Notes: a model not told the origin generated them from the sequence alone. A stretch of DNA of 64,000 bases from Gemmatimonadaceae bacterium (GCA_035633115.1 DASQFN010000103.1:62001-126000), one strand, 5' to 3'. Shown: positions 36,601-45,981, counted from the first letter of the stretch. A program made the numbers and translations.

Positions 36601-39600
36601 TCAACCCCCGATCCTCGGCCTCACCTTATCCGCCGGCCGGGGCGGAAGCGTGTGACGCTTCGTCCCCATCTGCCGCATCACTTCCTGCACCGCACGCTCG
36701 AGCTGCGGATCCTTTCCCGCCAGCACCGACGCCGCATCGTTCTCCACCTCGATGTCGGGATCGACACCATGCCCCTCGATTATCCACTGACCATCCACAC
36801 TCGCCAGCGCCGATGTCGGCACGTTGATGTTCCCCCCATCGATCAGCGGCACGCCCCCGCTGATTCCAACCACGCCACCCCACGAGCGTTTTCCAATCAG
36901 CGGACCGAGCTTCGCCTGCCGGAACATCGCAGGAAAAATGTCGCCGTCCGAGCTGGAGTACTCATCGAGGATCGCTGCCATCGGGCCGACGAACACATTG
37001 TCAGGGTAGGTCTGCGGCAGCTGGTTGTTGCGCGAGAAATTCACGCCGAGGAGCTCGCGACGCAGTCGCTCGATCAACATGCGTGAGACGTTGCCGCCAC
37101 CATTCGCGCGGACATCCACGACGAGTCCTTCCTTGTTGATCTGCGGATAGTACCACTTGATGAATTCCCGAAGTCCACTCGCTCCCATGTCCGGGACGTG
37201 GATGTACGCGACCTTCCCACCACTGAGCTGCGCGACACGTTTCTGGTTGGCGAGCACCATGTTCAGGTAGCCAAGGTCGCCCTCGCTCGTGATGGGGCGA
37301 TACGTCACCTGGCGCGATGAGTTTCCCTGCGGTGATGAGCTGAGCATGAGCGTCACCGGGCGATCGGCCTTTCCGCGCAGAAGACGATACGGATCGTCGC
37401 TGCCGCGGAGATCTTCACCGTCGACTGCGAGCACGTAGTCGCCGACTTTCGCGTCCACGCCAATCTCTGTGAGCGGCGAACGATAATTCGGCTCCTCATT
37501 CTCGCCGGCAAATATTTTCGAGATGCGATAGCGTCCGGTCGCGGAATCGAGCTTGAACTCCGCACCCGCGAGAGCGACTTGCGTGCGTGGCGGAACACCC
37601 CAGTCACCGCCGGCGATGTACGTGTGCTGAACCGACAGCTCCGAGATCATCTCCTGAATCACGTAGTTGAGATCGGCGCGATGCGCGACGTACTGCACGA
37701 GCGGCTTGTACTGATCGTGCAGCGCCTGCCAGTCGTAGCCGTGCATGTTCTGCACGTAGAAATAGTCGCGGTATCTCCGCCACACCTCGTCGAAGATCTG
37801 CGCCCACTCCTCCTTCGGAACACGGTCCACAACGAGGCCGTCGGTTTCAACTGCCTTCTTCGTGCCCGAGGAATTTGCGGCGACGTCGTACACCGCGTAG
37901 CCGCCGGCGCTGACCATCACCTTCTTCCTGTCCGCCGAGAAAGCGTAGTTCGGCGCGTTGTCGAGAACCACCTGATTCTTCCGGTCCTTGAGAGTGAACA
38001 TGTTGATGGTCGGCTTCCGCTCACCGGTCCTTCCGTAGTAACCGGCGGGTTGCACGACGTAGATGATCTGACCGTTTGCGACATAAAGGTCCCTGATGTT
38101 GTCGGCCTCGATCGGAACACGCACCACTCGGCCCTCGATTCCGTCGAAGTCGATGCGCATCTGTACAGCCGCGGGCTTCACGGCGTCTTTGCCATCTTTC
38201 GCGGAGTCCGTCTTCGACGTCGCCGGTGGAGTAGCGGGCTTCGGTGCTGCGGCCTTCGTCGTGTCGACGGTGACTTCGTCGCTCTCCATCGGAAACGGGT
38301 GCTTCACATCTTTGCGCAAAGCAACCGCAAAGATGCCCGTGGTGCGCGCAGTCGCGTAGTTGAATTCCACCTGCGAGAGCTGCGGCTGGTAGTCGCGGTC
38401 GCTCAGGTAGTAAAGAAACTTTCCATCCGGATCCCACGCGGGCTGATACTCGTTGAAGACTGGCCCGGTGACGCGGCCTACCTTGCCATCGCTCGCGGTC
38501 CAGACGTACACGGACTGACTGACCTTGTCGGAATCGGTCATGCTCCACGCGAGGTTGTTTCCCGAGGCCGACCACGTGTAATCTCCCGCGCCGCCCTGCA
38601 TGTCCTTCGCGACCTCGATGAGATTCCTGTCGGCGACTCGCAGCACGTACAAGCGCCCGCCTTTTTCCCTGAACGCAATGTGCGACCCGTCTGCCGACCA
38701 TCGCGGGCTGAAACGCTGTGCTTTTCCGCCCTTCGTCAGCTGAACCGGCTTCGACTGTCCGTCCTGCGCAACGATGTAAATCTCTTCTTCGCCGCTCATG
38801 TCGGAGATGAACGCGATCCGCGCTCCGTCGGGCGACCAGGCCGGAGCACGATCGTGTGCACCCGATGAATGCGTGAGATTGCGCGTGTAACCGCGCTCGA
38901 TGGGGGCGGTGAAGATGTCGCCGCGCGCCGCGAAAAGTGCGCGCTCTCCCTTGGGACTCAGGCTGAAACTCTCCACCTGACCAGCCGCCGAGACGCGCGA
39001 TGGCCTGGTGCTCACTCCGTCGTCGGTGACCGTTACGTGAATGGGTGTGGACTGACCAGTCCTAGTGTCCAGTATCGACAGCTCACCAGCCATTTCGTAG
39101 ATAATCTTTCCGCTTGCAGCATCGCCGCTCGGCCAACGCACATCCCATGTGGTGCTGTGAGTCAGCTGAGTCGTCGCGCCCGACGCGACATCATACGCGT
39201 AAAGATTGAACGTCCCATCCTTGTCCGAGTTGTAGTAGATCTTGCCGCCAATCCACATCGCGTCACGCTCGGCCCGCGGACCCTTGGTGATTGTCCTCGC
39301 GGAATTCTTTGCGAAATCGAAGATCGCTAGGTAATTCGCCATGCCGCCGCTGTAGCGCTTCTCGGGTCGGAAATCGCGGAAGACCTTGGAGTAGACCATC
39401 TGCTTTCCGTCGGGCGAGTACGCGCCGGAGCCTGCCAGCGGCATCGGAAGCGGAATGGCCGAGCCGCCGCTGGGGCTCACGGTGTAAAGCCGGGTCTGGG
39501 CGAGGCTCCAGGAGCCGCGCGATCCACGAAAAAGAATGCGCGAGCCGCCGTTGGTCCATCCGTAGACCTGATTGTCATATCCCCAACGCTCGGCCCGTGG

Positions 39601-39939
39601 TGCGCCGGAGGGATAATACGTGAGCTGCTTCGGTGACCCGCCGCCCGATGGAACGACGTACACCTGCTCGTCTCCGTCGTACTGGCCGGTGAACGCAATC
39701 CAGTTTCCGTCGGGCGAGAATTTGGCGAAGAGCTCGAGGCCCGGGTGAGTCGTCAGCCGAGCTGCAGCGCCGCCCGACGTGGAGGCGGTCCAGAGATCAC
39801 CGCCGTAGGTGAAGACGATCCGGTCGCCGTGAATTCCAGGGAAGCGAAGCAGTTTGGTCTGCGCAAACGCGGAGTGGCTGGAGAAAAGAGTGGTCACGCC
39901 GGCGGCAAGAAGGGCGATTCGAACGAAGAAAAGGCGCAT
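36601..39939 (-). CDS. Secreted tricorn-like protease (beta-propellers, PDZ, S41 domain)
   Basis: This 1112-residue protein carries a signal peptide (VRIALLAAGVTTLFSSHSAFAQ). The first 600 residues hold repeated WD40/TolB-type propeller blades (FSPDGNWIAFT, WSPDGARIAFISD, WSADGSHIAF). A Lys/Ala/Thr-rich linker, a second blade region and a C-terminal half with a PDZ domain (EIGVDAKVGDYVLAVDGEDL) follow. Then comes an S41 peptidase core. The nucleophile pair Ser-Asp is in DEYSSSDGDIFP, and KRSWGGVVGISGG and EGHGVDPDIEVEND match the tricorn active-site loops. At the SH pair of tricorn the sequence reads LSVQHTYI, so His is kept and Ser is Gln. It probably degrades peptides in the periplasm. Confidence 0.92.
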   Translation of the reverse strand: MRLFFVRIALLAAGVTTLFSSHSAFAQTKLLRFPGIHGDRIVFTYGGDLWTASTSGGAAARLTTHPGLELFAKFSPDGNWIAFTGQYDGDEQVYVVPSGGGSPKQLTYYPSGAPRAERWGYDNQVYGWTNGGSRILFRGSRGSWSLAQTRLYTVSPSGGSAIPLPMPLAGSGAYSPDGKQMVYSKVFRDFRPEKRYSGGMANYLAIFDFAKNSARTITKGPRAERDAMWIGGKIYYNSDKDGTFNLYAYDVASGATTQLTHSTTWDVRWPSGDAASGKIIYEMAGELSILDTRTGQSTPIHVTVTDDGVSTRPSRVSAAGQVESFSLSPKGERALFAARGDIFTAPIERGYTRNLTHSSGAHDRAPAWSPDGARIAFISDMSGEEEIYIVAQDGQSKPVQLTKGGKAQRFSPRWSADGSHIAFREKGGRLYVLRVADRNLIEVAKDMQGGAGDYTWSASGNNLAWSMTDSDKVSQSVYVWTASDGKVGRVTGPVFNEYQPAWDPDGKFLYYLSDRDYQPQLSQVEFNYATARTTGIFAVALRKDVKHPFPMESDEVTVDTTKAAAPKPATPPATSKTDSAKDGKDAVKPAAVQMRIDFDGIEGRVVRVPIEADNIRDLYVANGQIIYVVQPAGYYGRTGERKPTINMFTLKDRKNQVVLDNAPNYAFSADRKKVMVSAGGYAVYDVAANSSGTKKAVETDGLVVDRVPKEEWAQIFDEVWRRYRDYFYVQNMHGYDWQALHDQYKPLVQYVAHRADLNYVIQEMISELSVQHTYIAGGDWGVPPRTQVALAGAEFKLDSATGRYRISKIFAGENEEPNYRSPLTEIGVDAKVGDYVLAVDGEDLRGSDDPYRLLRGKADRPVTLMLSSSPQGNSSRQVTYRPITSEGDLGYLNMVLANQKRVAQLSGGKVAYIHVPDMGASGLREFIKWYYPQINKEGLVVDVRANGGGNVSRMLIERLRRELLGVNFSRNNQLPQTYPDNVFVGPMAAILDEYSSSDGDIFPAMFRQAKLGPLIGKRSWGGVVGISGGVPLIDGGNINVPTSALASVDGQWIIEGHGVDPDIEVENDAASVLAGKDPQLERAVQEVMRQMGTKRHTLPPRPADKVRPRIGG

Positions 39940-40172
39940 ACGACGGAGGATGTAGGGCGAGTTCGACTGGTGGGAGCCTGACCGAAACTACCTCTGCCCG
40001 CCTCCCTGCGTAACCGAATCTGACGCCGTCGTCTCCCGGAATGCTGGCTAGCCCTGCTTGGAGACTATCGGAATCGAGCGCCCAGATCACCGCCCGACGA
40101 CCCGGAGGCGGTGATTGCCACCTTTGACTCCGAGGCGGCGGGCGTGCAGCGTCTGCCGCAGCGACAAAACCT

Positions 40173-40592
40173 TTATTTCTTGGAGCTCAGTTGTCGGATT
40201 ACATGGCGGCCAAGCTCGGCTTCAAGACGCTCTAAAATTTCCGCCTGCTCGTCCTCCCAAATACTCTTTCGGTCGCCGATCATGAGGATCCAGACTTCGG
40301 CTGGCGTATCCTGCACATGATACGCAATTCGCACATGGGATGACTTTAGTTTGAAGAGCCCGTGAAGAGGATGTCGCAAGCTCTCACCGTATTCCTTCGG
40401 GCTCACCTTGAGTTTCTTCTCAATCGCGCGCTTTGCAACATCGAAAGCAGCGTGGCCCACCGCGCGGAGATCAACTCGCTCTACTGACTCTGCAAATCTG
40501 ATAACCCACCCAGTCGGAGCTGAAGGCGCTCGCGGCGCCCTTTCAGAGCCCCGCTGATGTTTGCTTCCCTTGCCCGGCTTGCGTCTCCCCAT
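40173..40592 (-). CDS. RelE/ParE-superfamily toxin of a type II toxin-antitoxin pair
   Basis: This 139-residue protein has a Lys/Arg-rich N-terminal extension of about 27 residues. The RelE-type fold pattern follows: VIRFAESVERVDLRAV, then KKLKVSPKEYGESLRHPLHGLFKLKSSHVRIAYHVQ and VWILMIGDRKSIWE. The LKSSHVRIAYHV strand pair and the GDR at the end are typical of RelE-like mRNA interferases. The antitoxin gene ends 14 nt upstream on the same strand, giving the usual antitoxin-toxin order. The target of the toxin (mRNA or gyrase) cannot be decided. Confidence 0.85.
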   Translation of the reverse strand: MGRRKPGKGSKHQRGSERAPRAPSAPTGWVIRFAESVERVDLRAVGHAAFDVAKRAIEKKLKVSPKEYGESLRHPLHGLFKLKSSHVRIAYHVQDTPAEVWILMIGDRKSIWEDEQAEILERLEAELGRHVIRQLSSKK

Positions 40593-40606
40593 TGCCGACG
40601 AGCCGG

Positions 40607-40915
40607 CTATCGTCCTCGCGCCTGGCGCCTTGGGCGACTAGTCTCTACTCGCGCCCAGAAATCGTCCTCACTGAGAAGTGACTCCTGATTTTGGGAAATG
40701 GCATCCATCCGATCACCGGCAATCCTGCCGAGGCGACGATCCTCGATAGCCTCATTGATCATCTCAACGAGCTCGATGCTCACAACGGCGGCCACAGGCT
40801 TTCCGTCGCTAAGGACGTATACCGGGCCGTCCCGAGATGCCTGAAGCGTCTCCTTTGTGGAACGCTTCAGCTCGGTAATAGTGGCGATGGAGCAGTCAGC
40901 CGGGACTGAAAACAT
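40607..40915 (-). CDS. Phd/YefM-family antitoxin
   Basis: This 102-residue protein has the Phd/YefM N-terminal DNA-binding pattern (CSIATITELKRSTKETLQAS, then PVYVLSDGKPVAAVVSIELVEMINEAIED). It ends in a flexible toxin-binding tail (SEDDFWARVETSRPRRQARGR). ATG 40913-40915 was chosen; a further 20 codons upstream cover the promoter and operator. It normally represses its own promoter, and a palindrome fitting that role overlaps the -10 element just upstream. Confidence 0.87.
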   Translation of the reverse strand: MFSVPADCSIATITELKRSTKETLQASRDGPVYVLSDGKPVAAVVSIELVEMINEAIEDRRLGRIAGDRMDAISQNQESLLSEDDFWARVETSRPRRQARGR

Positions 40916-40930
40916 AGGGAAACCCGTGAG

Positions 40931-40972
40931 TATAGTACTGTTTATGATACTATATAAGGCACCATAAGGCAA
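40931..40972 (-). promoter_or_regulatory. Toxin-antitoxin promoter with overlapping palindromic operator
   Basis: On the minus strand TTGCCT (40967-40972) and TATCAT (40944-40949) are 17 nt apart, giving a good sigma-70 promoter. Two 7-bp inverted arms, TATAGTA (40931-40937 on plus) and TACTATA (40948-40954), bracket and overlap the -10 element. This is where Phd/YefM-type antitoxins bind to repress themselves. Confidence 0.65.
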
Positions 40973-40977
40973 CAAAA

Positions 40978-41217
40978 ATGATCCAGCCCCAGGCTCACGA
41001 TCTCCGCCGCGTCATCGGGCTCTTCGGTGGAACGGCGCTCATCGTCGGCATCACAATTGGCAGCGGAATCTTCCGGACACCCCCCACAATCGCCGGGCTC
41101 GTCCCAAGTCCGCTCGTCATCATGGGGCTCTGGACGGCCTTCGGTCTGATCAGCATTTGCGGCGCGCTCGCGGTGGCCGAGCTGAGCTCGCTGCTGCCGC
41201 AGCCGGGTGGAGTATGA
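40978..41217 (+). pseudogene. N-terminal stub of an APC-family amino acid permease
   Basis: The 79 codons encode the first two transmembrane segments of an amino acid-polyamine-organocation permease (RRVIGLFGGTALIVGITIGSGIFRTP, SICGALAVAELSSLLPQPGGV). They stop precisely where intact proteins continue with a Tyr-rich TM3 start. The TGA at 41215-41217 overlaps the ATG of the MFS gene. The remaining 350 or so residues are nowhere in the window. This is a truncated gene whose 3' part was replaced by the MFS/YeeE segment; the stub might still serve as a translated leader. Confidence 0.8.
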
Positions 41218-42491
41218 CGCGCTTTTCTACAAATTCCGTGGCTTCGGAAGGCGCGCCTCTCCTCGGCCTGCGGGAGAACTGGCGCCAGTTCTGGCTGCTC
41301 GTGCTGATCAATGCATTCGTCGGCACGATGGTGGGGCTGGAGCGGACGGTGCTTCCGCTGCTCGCCGAACACGAGTTCGGTCTTGCTTCCCGCAGTGCGG
41401 CCCTTTCGTTCATCGCTACCTTCGGTGTCGTCAAGGCTCTCACCAATCTCGTTGCTGGGCGGATTGGCGATGCGTGGGGTCGCAAAAACGTTCTGCTACT
41501 CGGCTGGGTGTTCGCGATCCCGGTGCCGTTCATGATCATGTTGGCGCCTTCGTGGGGATGGGTTGTTGCAGCGAACATCCTGCTTGGGATCAACCAGGGC
41601 TTGGCATGGTCGACCACGGTAATCATGAAGATCGATCTCGTCGGACCGCGACAACGGGGTCTCGCGACAGGCTTGAACGAGTTTGCCGGTTACGTCGCGG
41701 TCGCTGTCGCAGCGCTTCTTTCCGGAGCGATCGCCAGTCGCTACGGCTTGCGCCCTGAACCGTTCTACCTCGGTGTCGGGGCAACGGTCGCCGGCCTGAC
41801 GCTGACTCTCCTTTTTGTAAAGGACACCGGAGCGCACGTAAGGGAGGAAGTTCGTCTCCTGGAGAACTCCCCGCGAACGGCCGCGGGCGCTGGCATTCGG
41901 CAATCGCCGCGACAGGTTTTTGCGATGGCAACCTGGCGTGATCCGGCGCTTGCTACTGCAAGTCACGCCGGACTGGTAAACAATCTGAATGACGGGGTAG
42001 TGTGGGGCCTGTTCCCGCTATTCTTTGCGGCTGCGGGACTGTCGCTTCGCGAAATCGGGTTTCTGGCGTTCATTTATCCGGTTACATGGGGAGTTTGCCA
42101 ACTCTGGACTGGAGTCGTCTCGGATCGCTGGGGTCGCAAAACGCTTATCGTTTCTGGAATGGTATTGCAGGGAGCAGCATTGATCGCTGTTGCGTTCACA
42201 AATCGACTTTTCGCCTGGACCATAGCGTCGGCCTGCCTTGGCCTGGGGACAGCAATGGTGTATCCGACGCTCCTCGCCGTCATCGGGGATGTCGCCCATC
42301 CTGCTTCGCGGGGTAGTGCAGTTGGCGCATACCGCTTCTGGCGAGATGCGGGCTATGCGATAGGGGCTATCTTCGCTGGAATTCTGGCGGATAAATGGGG
42401 GATCGAACCCGCCATCGCATGGGTTGGCGCTCTGACTGTGGCAACCGGGATTCTCGTAGCTGTGAGGCTGCCTGAAACACGCCCCGGATGA
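41214..42491 (+). CDS. MFS transporter
   Basis: This 425-residue twelve-helix secondary transporter has the MFS motif A in both halves: GRIGDAWGRKNVLLLG between TM2 and TM3, and GVVSDRWGRKTLIVSG between TM8 and TM9. The central loop (VKDTGAHVREEVRLLE) is charged. ATG 41214-41216 is preceded by GGTGGAG, and it lies inside the end of the truncated permease. It converges with two YeeE/YedE genes; similar MFS genes occur near such sulfur transporters and near arsenic cassettes, so sulfur compounds or anion drug export are equally possible substrates. Confidence 0.88.
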   Translation: MTRFSTNSVASEGAPLLGLRENWRQFWLLVLINAFVGTMVGLERTVLPLLAEHEFGLASRSAALSFIATFGVVKALTNLVAGRIGDAWGRKNVLLLGWVFAIPVPFMIMLAPSWGWVVAANILLGINQGLAWSTTVIMKIDLVGPRQRGLATGLNEFAGYVAVAVAALLSGAIASRYGLRPEPFYLGVGATVAGLTLTLLFVKDTGAHVREEVRLLENSPRTAAGAGIRQSPRQVFAMATWRDPALATASHAGLVNNLNDGVVWGLFPLFFAAAGLSLREIGFLAFIYPVTWGVCQLWTGVVSDRWGRKTLIVSGMVLQGAALIAVAFTNRLFAWTIASACLGLGTAMVYPTLLAVIGDVAHPASRGSAVGAYRFWRDAGYAIGAIFAGILADKWGIEPAIAWVGALTVATGILVAVRLPETRPG

Positions 42492-42575
42492 GGGCAACAA
42501 GCGAACGACGCCTTGCTACTCTCGCTGCCTGCGTTTGAAGAAGATATCGGGCCGAGCGGTCCATCGTGCACCGCT

Positions 42576-43061
42576 TCAATGCGGGAGTGTTGGACGCAGA
42601 TTCCCATATAACCACGCCCCGACAATCGCGCTCGCCAACGCCACGGTCATGACAGTCACACCGTTTCCAATGAGCGCAAACAGCGGCCCCGGACAAGCGC
42701 CAACGAGGGCCCAACCGACGCCGAAGATCGTTCCCCCCGCCCAATATCGGATGCCGCGTCCCAGCTCTTTCGGCGGCACGGTAATCGGCTGACCATCCAG
42801 TGTTCGCGCACCAAAATGTCGCATTAGCCGAAGGGAAACCGCTGCGGTCAGCAGAGCCGATCCTATGATGCCATACATGTGGAACGACTGAAACCGGAAC
42901 ATCTCCTGAATGCGAAACCAGGAGATGACCTCACCCTTTGAGATTACGATCCCGAAACCCGTACCAATCAGGATGTAGAGAAGCATGCGACCGAACCCAG
43001 CGCGCGCGAAAGCGGCGGCATGATCGCTGACTCCTTTTTGCTGGGCCGCTTGCTGATTCAT
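42576..43061 (-). CDS. YeeE/YedE-family half-transporter (second subunit)
   Basis: This 161-residue membrane protein has about four to five hydrophobic segments and the YeeE/YedE (DUF395) hallmarks: YILIGTGFGIVISKGEV at the start and GVGWALVGACPGPLF with Cys-Pro-Gly in the conserved helix. E. coli YeeE moves thiosulfate; this split form probably does similar work with the next gene. ATG 43059-43061 was chosen because GGAGG lies 11 nt upstream; GTG 43073 overlaps that site. Confidence 0.85.
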   Translation of the reverse strand: MNQQAAQQKGVSDHAAAFARAGFGRMLLYILIGTGFGIVISKGEVISWFRIQEMFRFQSFHMYGIIGSALLTAAVSLRLMRHFGARTLDGQPITVPPKELGRGIRYWAGGTIFGVGWALVGACPGPLFALIGNGVTVMTVALASAIVGAWLYGNLRPTLPH

Positions 43062-43077
43062 GATGGCGGACACCTCC

Positions 43078-43689
43078 TCAGCCCCCCGCGAAGAGGTACG
43101 GGAAAACGACCCAGGTCGTGATCAGTCCACCGACAAAGAATGCCGCGACCGCAATGAGAGATGCCTTCTGGAAATCAGCCAACCCGCTGATTGCGTGTCC
43201 GGAAGTGCATCCACCCGCCCAGGCCGAGCCGAAACCGACAAATAGCCCGCCGATCACGATGCACACGAAGCCAGGAACGCTCTTCAGGCTTTCCCATGAG
43301 AACAACTCGACGGGAACGAGGCCCGCGAAGCTGTGAATGCCGAGGTCCGTCAGATCGCTCCGTGTGGCGAAGGAAAGTCCGGTCGGTGCATCGCTGCCGA
43401 GCCACTGTGCCGAAATGACCCCGCCAACGACAATGCCGGCAGCGAAGGCGAGGTTCCATCCCCCCATGTTTCGCCAATCGTAACGAAAGAACTCTGTTTG
43501 CCGAGGCGCCAAAGCCGCGCAGATGTGCCGGAGATTGCTACCGACTCCAAACTGGCGGTTTCCGATGAACAGGAGGACCGGCACCATCAGCCCAATGAGG
43601 GGGCCGGCGACATACCATGGCCACGGCCGAGAGAGAAGGTCATCCAATGTTCGTTTCCCCGAGGTGTGGACGTCGAGAATATGCTGCAA
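43078..43689 (-). CDS. YeeE/YedE-family half-transporter (first subunit)
   Basis: This 203-residue membrane protein has four to five hydrophobic segments and the signature GFGSAWAGGCTSGHAISGLA, including the conserved Cys used to pass thiosulfate in E. coli YeeE. It lies 16 nt upstream of the second half and is expected to pair with it. The start TTG 43689 has no clear ribosome site; a second TTG about 15 codons further in follows a GGGGA word and is a fair alternative. A 42-codon ORF (43640-43765) overlapping this start shows no recognisable family. Confidence 0.82.
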   Translation of the reverse strand: MQHILDVHTSGKRTLDDLLSRPWPWYVAGPLIGLMVPVLLFIGNRQFGVGSNLRHICAALAPRQTEFFRYDWRNMGGWNLAFAAGIVVGGVISAQWLGSDAPTGLSFATRSDLTDLGIHSFAGLVPVELFSWESLKSVPGFVCIVIGGLFVGFGSAWAGGCTSGHAISGLADFQKASLIAVAAFFVGGLITTWVVFPYLFAGG

Positions 43690-43776
43690 GAATGCAGCGC
43701 TCGCCGTTACCGTTCCCCGCCTGTCGTTGGGCGAAGCGGCGTAGCTCTGCCACTGCTCGGATCACATGTCCGAGCC

Positions 43777-45981
43777 TTACATCGCCTTCAGTATCGCCTC
43801 GTATCTCGGTGTCCCGCGAAGAGGCGCCAGATCAGGGTCCGTCTCGATCCATTCGCGCTGTCCGAAGCCGCGGTCGACGGCGCGCTCCAGCGTCTCGATC
43901 GCCCGCTCTTTCTCGTTCAGCGACGCATAGACGCACGCGACGTTGTAGAGCAGCGCTGAATCATCGGGGTCCACCGACAGCGCGCGGTTTGCCATGTCGA
44001 GCGAACGCTCGCGCTCACCAAGGCGGGCAAGGGAAACACCGCCCAGGATCAGTGCCCGCGTATCGTCAGGATTCAGCTCCATGCGCTCACCGAGAATCTG
44101 CACTCCGCGCCGGTACCAGCTCTCCGCATTTGCGGTGTCGCCCAGCGAGTCGTATGCCTGTGCCAGAAGCACCGGAGCCTGGTAATCCTCGGGGCGAAGA
44201 GTCGACGCCCGCTCGAACAGCTTGAGTGAATCCTCTGCTCGACCTTGTGCCAGCCGCGCGCGCCCGTAGAAGTACGGCGCTTCATAGAGCTTTGGATCGA
44301 GACGCATCGCGGTCTCGAATTCCTGCGCCGCTTCGTCCCACCGCTTGCTGAGCGAGACAGCAAGTCCACGGGCAGCGTGCGATTCAGCGAGCTCCGGATC
44401 GAGCTCGAGCGCTTTGAGACTCGCCGAGTCCGCCTGTTTGAGGTTGAACTCCCGAGCGTCGAAATACATGTAGAGAATGGAGCACGAATCGGCGACACCC
44501 GCGTGCGCAATCGCGTAATCAGGATCGATCTGAATCGCGCGATTGAACATCTGCTTTGCAAACTCCAGGTTTTTCCGGCTGAGCTGGTGAAAGTACTGGC
44601 GGCCGCGCAGATAGAAATCGTAGGCCTGCACATTGGCGACACGGCCTTTTCCAATCGCCTTCTTCTCGCCCTCGGTCAGGATCACTCTGAGCGCGGTGAC
44701 GATTGCCTGAGAGATGTCATCCTGGATCGCGAACACGTCCTCCATCTCGCGATCGTATCTCTCGGTCCACAGCTGATAGCCGTCGGCGACGTTCACGAGC
44801 TGAGCGGTTATTCTCAGCCGGTTTCCAATCCTGCGCACGCTCCCGTCCAGGACGGTCGAGACGTGCAGCTTGCGTCCCACCTCGGCGACGTCCTCGTTCT
44901 TTCCCTTGAGCGGGAATGACTGCATTCGCGAGGCCACGCGAAGCGACTGGATTTTCGACAGCGCGTTGATGATCTCCTCGGCCATCCCGTCGGCGAAATA
45001 CTCGTTGTCGGGATCGTTGCTCATGTTGATGAACGGAAGCACCGCAACGGATTTCGCCGCCGAGCCGGACTGCTGAGGAAGCGTCTCGGTATCGGTTGGC
45101 GTCGAAACGCTACCGGAGATAAGTGCCTGCCCGAACATTGCGACGCTCTTGTAGCGGGCTGCAGTGTCCGTCGACATCGCCTTGGTGAGTGCGCGCTCGA
45201 CGTTCTCGGGGATGTTCGGACGAATGGCTCGCACCGACTTTGGCGACTCGGTGAACCTTTTCGACATAACTGCCTGTGGCGACGGTCCCGTGAACGGCCG
45301 CTCGCCGCTCAGCATCTCGTATAGCACGCACGCAAGCGAATACTGGTCGCTCCTGCCATCGAGATCCTGCGCCCCCGCCGCCTGCTCCGGGCTCACGTAA
45401 GCTGGAGTGCCGATCATCATTCCGGTCTGCGTGAGCGTGTCGCTCCCGGCTGCGCTCAGCGCTTTCGCGATGCCGAAATCCATGACCATTGCCTCGCTTT
45501 CGTACAGCATCACGTTCTCGGGCTTTATGTCGCGATGGATGATCCCTTGCCGATGGGCGTAATCGAGTGCCGAAGCGATGGCGTTCGCGTGATGCACGGC
45601 CTCGTCGACCGGGAGTTGCTTCTGCCGATCGAGGCGCTCGCGCAGGGATTCTCCTTCTACGTAAGGCATCACATAGTAGAGAAATCCGTCGGCCTCTCCC
45701 GAGTCATACAACGGGAGGATGTGCGGATGATTCAGGCGCGCGGCGAGCTTGATCTCGCGAAGGAAGCGTTCCGGGCCGAGTGAGCTGGCAAGCTCCGGGT
45801 GCAGAACCTTGAGGGCGACAGTCCGATCGTGCTTGGAATCCTGCGCCAAGTAGACCGTCGCCATGCCGCCTCGACCGAGCTCGCGGTCGACGGTGTACAG
45901 CCCGTTCAGGGCATTCTTCAATCGGTCGATTGGGAGCACAGACGAAATGGGTAGGCCACGGAGGAAAGGGGAGGTCAACAT
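43777..45981 (-). CDS. Ser/Thr protein kinase fused to TolB-like domain and TPRs
   Basis: This 734-residue protein has an N-terminal PknB-type kinase domain (residues 30-290). It carries G-loop LGRGGMATVYLAQ, VALKVL, catalytic loop IIHRDIKPENVML, DFGIAKALS and SPEQA. Residues about 310-440 (VAVLPFINMSNDPDNEYFADGMAEEIINAL ... GNRLRITAQLVNVADGYQLW) match the TolB-N/FlgO-like domain often found in CadC and adenylate-cyclase regulators. About eight TPR-like repeats follow. No transmembrane helix is seen between them, so it appears cytoplasmic. ATG 45979-45981 was chosen as the first Met before the kinase; the ORF is open 26 codons upstream. Confidence 0.9.
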   Translation of the reverse strand: MLTSPFLRGLPISSVLPIDRLKNALNGLYTVDRELGRGGMATVYLAQDSKHDRTVALKVLHPELASSLGPERFLREIKLAARLNHPHILPLYDSGEADGFLYYVMPYVEGESLRERLDRQKQLPVDEAVHHANAIASALDYAHRQGIIHRDIKPENVMLYESEAMVMDFGIAKALSAAGSDTLTQTGMMIGTPAYVSPEQAAGAQDLDGRSDQYSLACVLYEMLSGERPFTGPSPQAVMSKRFTESPKSVRAIRPNIPENVERALTKAMSTDTAARYKSVAMFGQALISGSVSTPTDTETLPQQSGSAAKSVAVLPFINMSNDPDNEYFADGMAEEIINALSKIQSLRVASRMQSFPLKGKNEDVAEVGRKLHVSTVLDGSVRRIGNRLRITAQLVNVADGYQLWTERYDREMEDVFAIQDDISQAIVTALRVILTEGEKKAIGKGRVANVQAYDFYLRGRQYFHQLSRKNLEFAKQMFNRAIQIDPDYAIAHAGVADSCSILYMYFDAREFNLKQADSASLKALELDPELAESHAARGLAVSLSKRWDEAAQEFETAMRLDPKLYEAPYFYGRARLAQGRAEDSLKLFERASTLRPEDYQAPVLLAQAYDSLGDTANAESWYRRGVQILGERMELNPDDTRALILGGVSLARLGERERSLDMANRALSVDPDDSALLYNVACVYASLNEKERAIETLERAVDRGFGQREWIETDPDLAPLRGTPRYEAILKAM

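Noticed and set aside
43640-43765. 42-codon minus-strand frame between kinase and YeeE genes
   Set aside because: It is short, with no family pattern and it overlaps the YeeE start; insufficient support.
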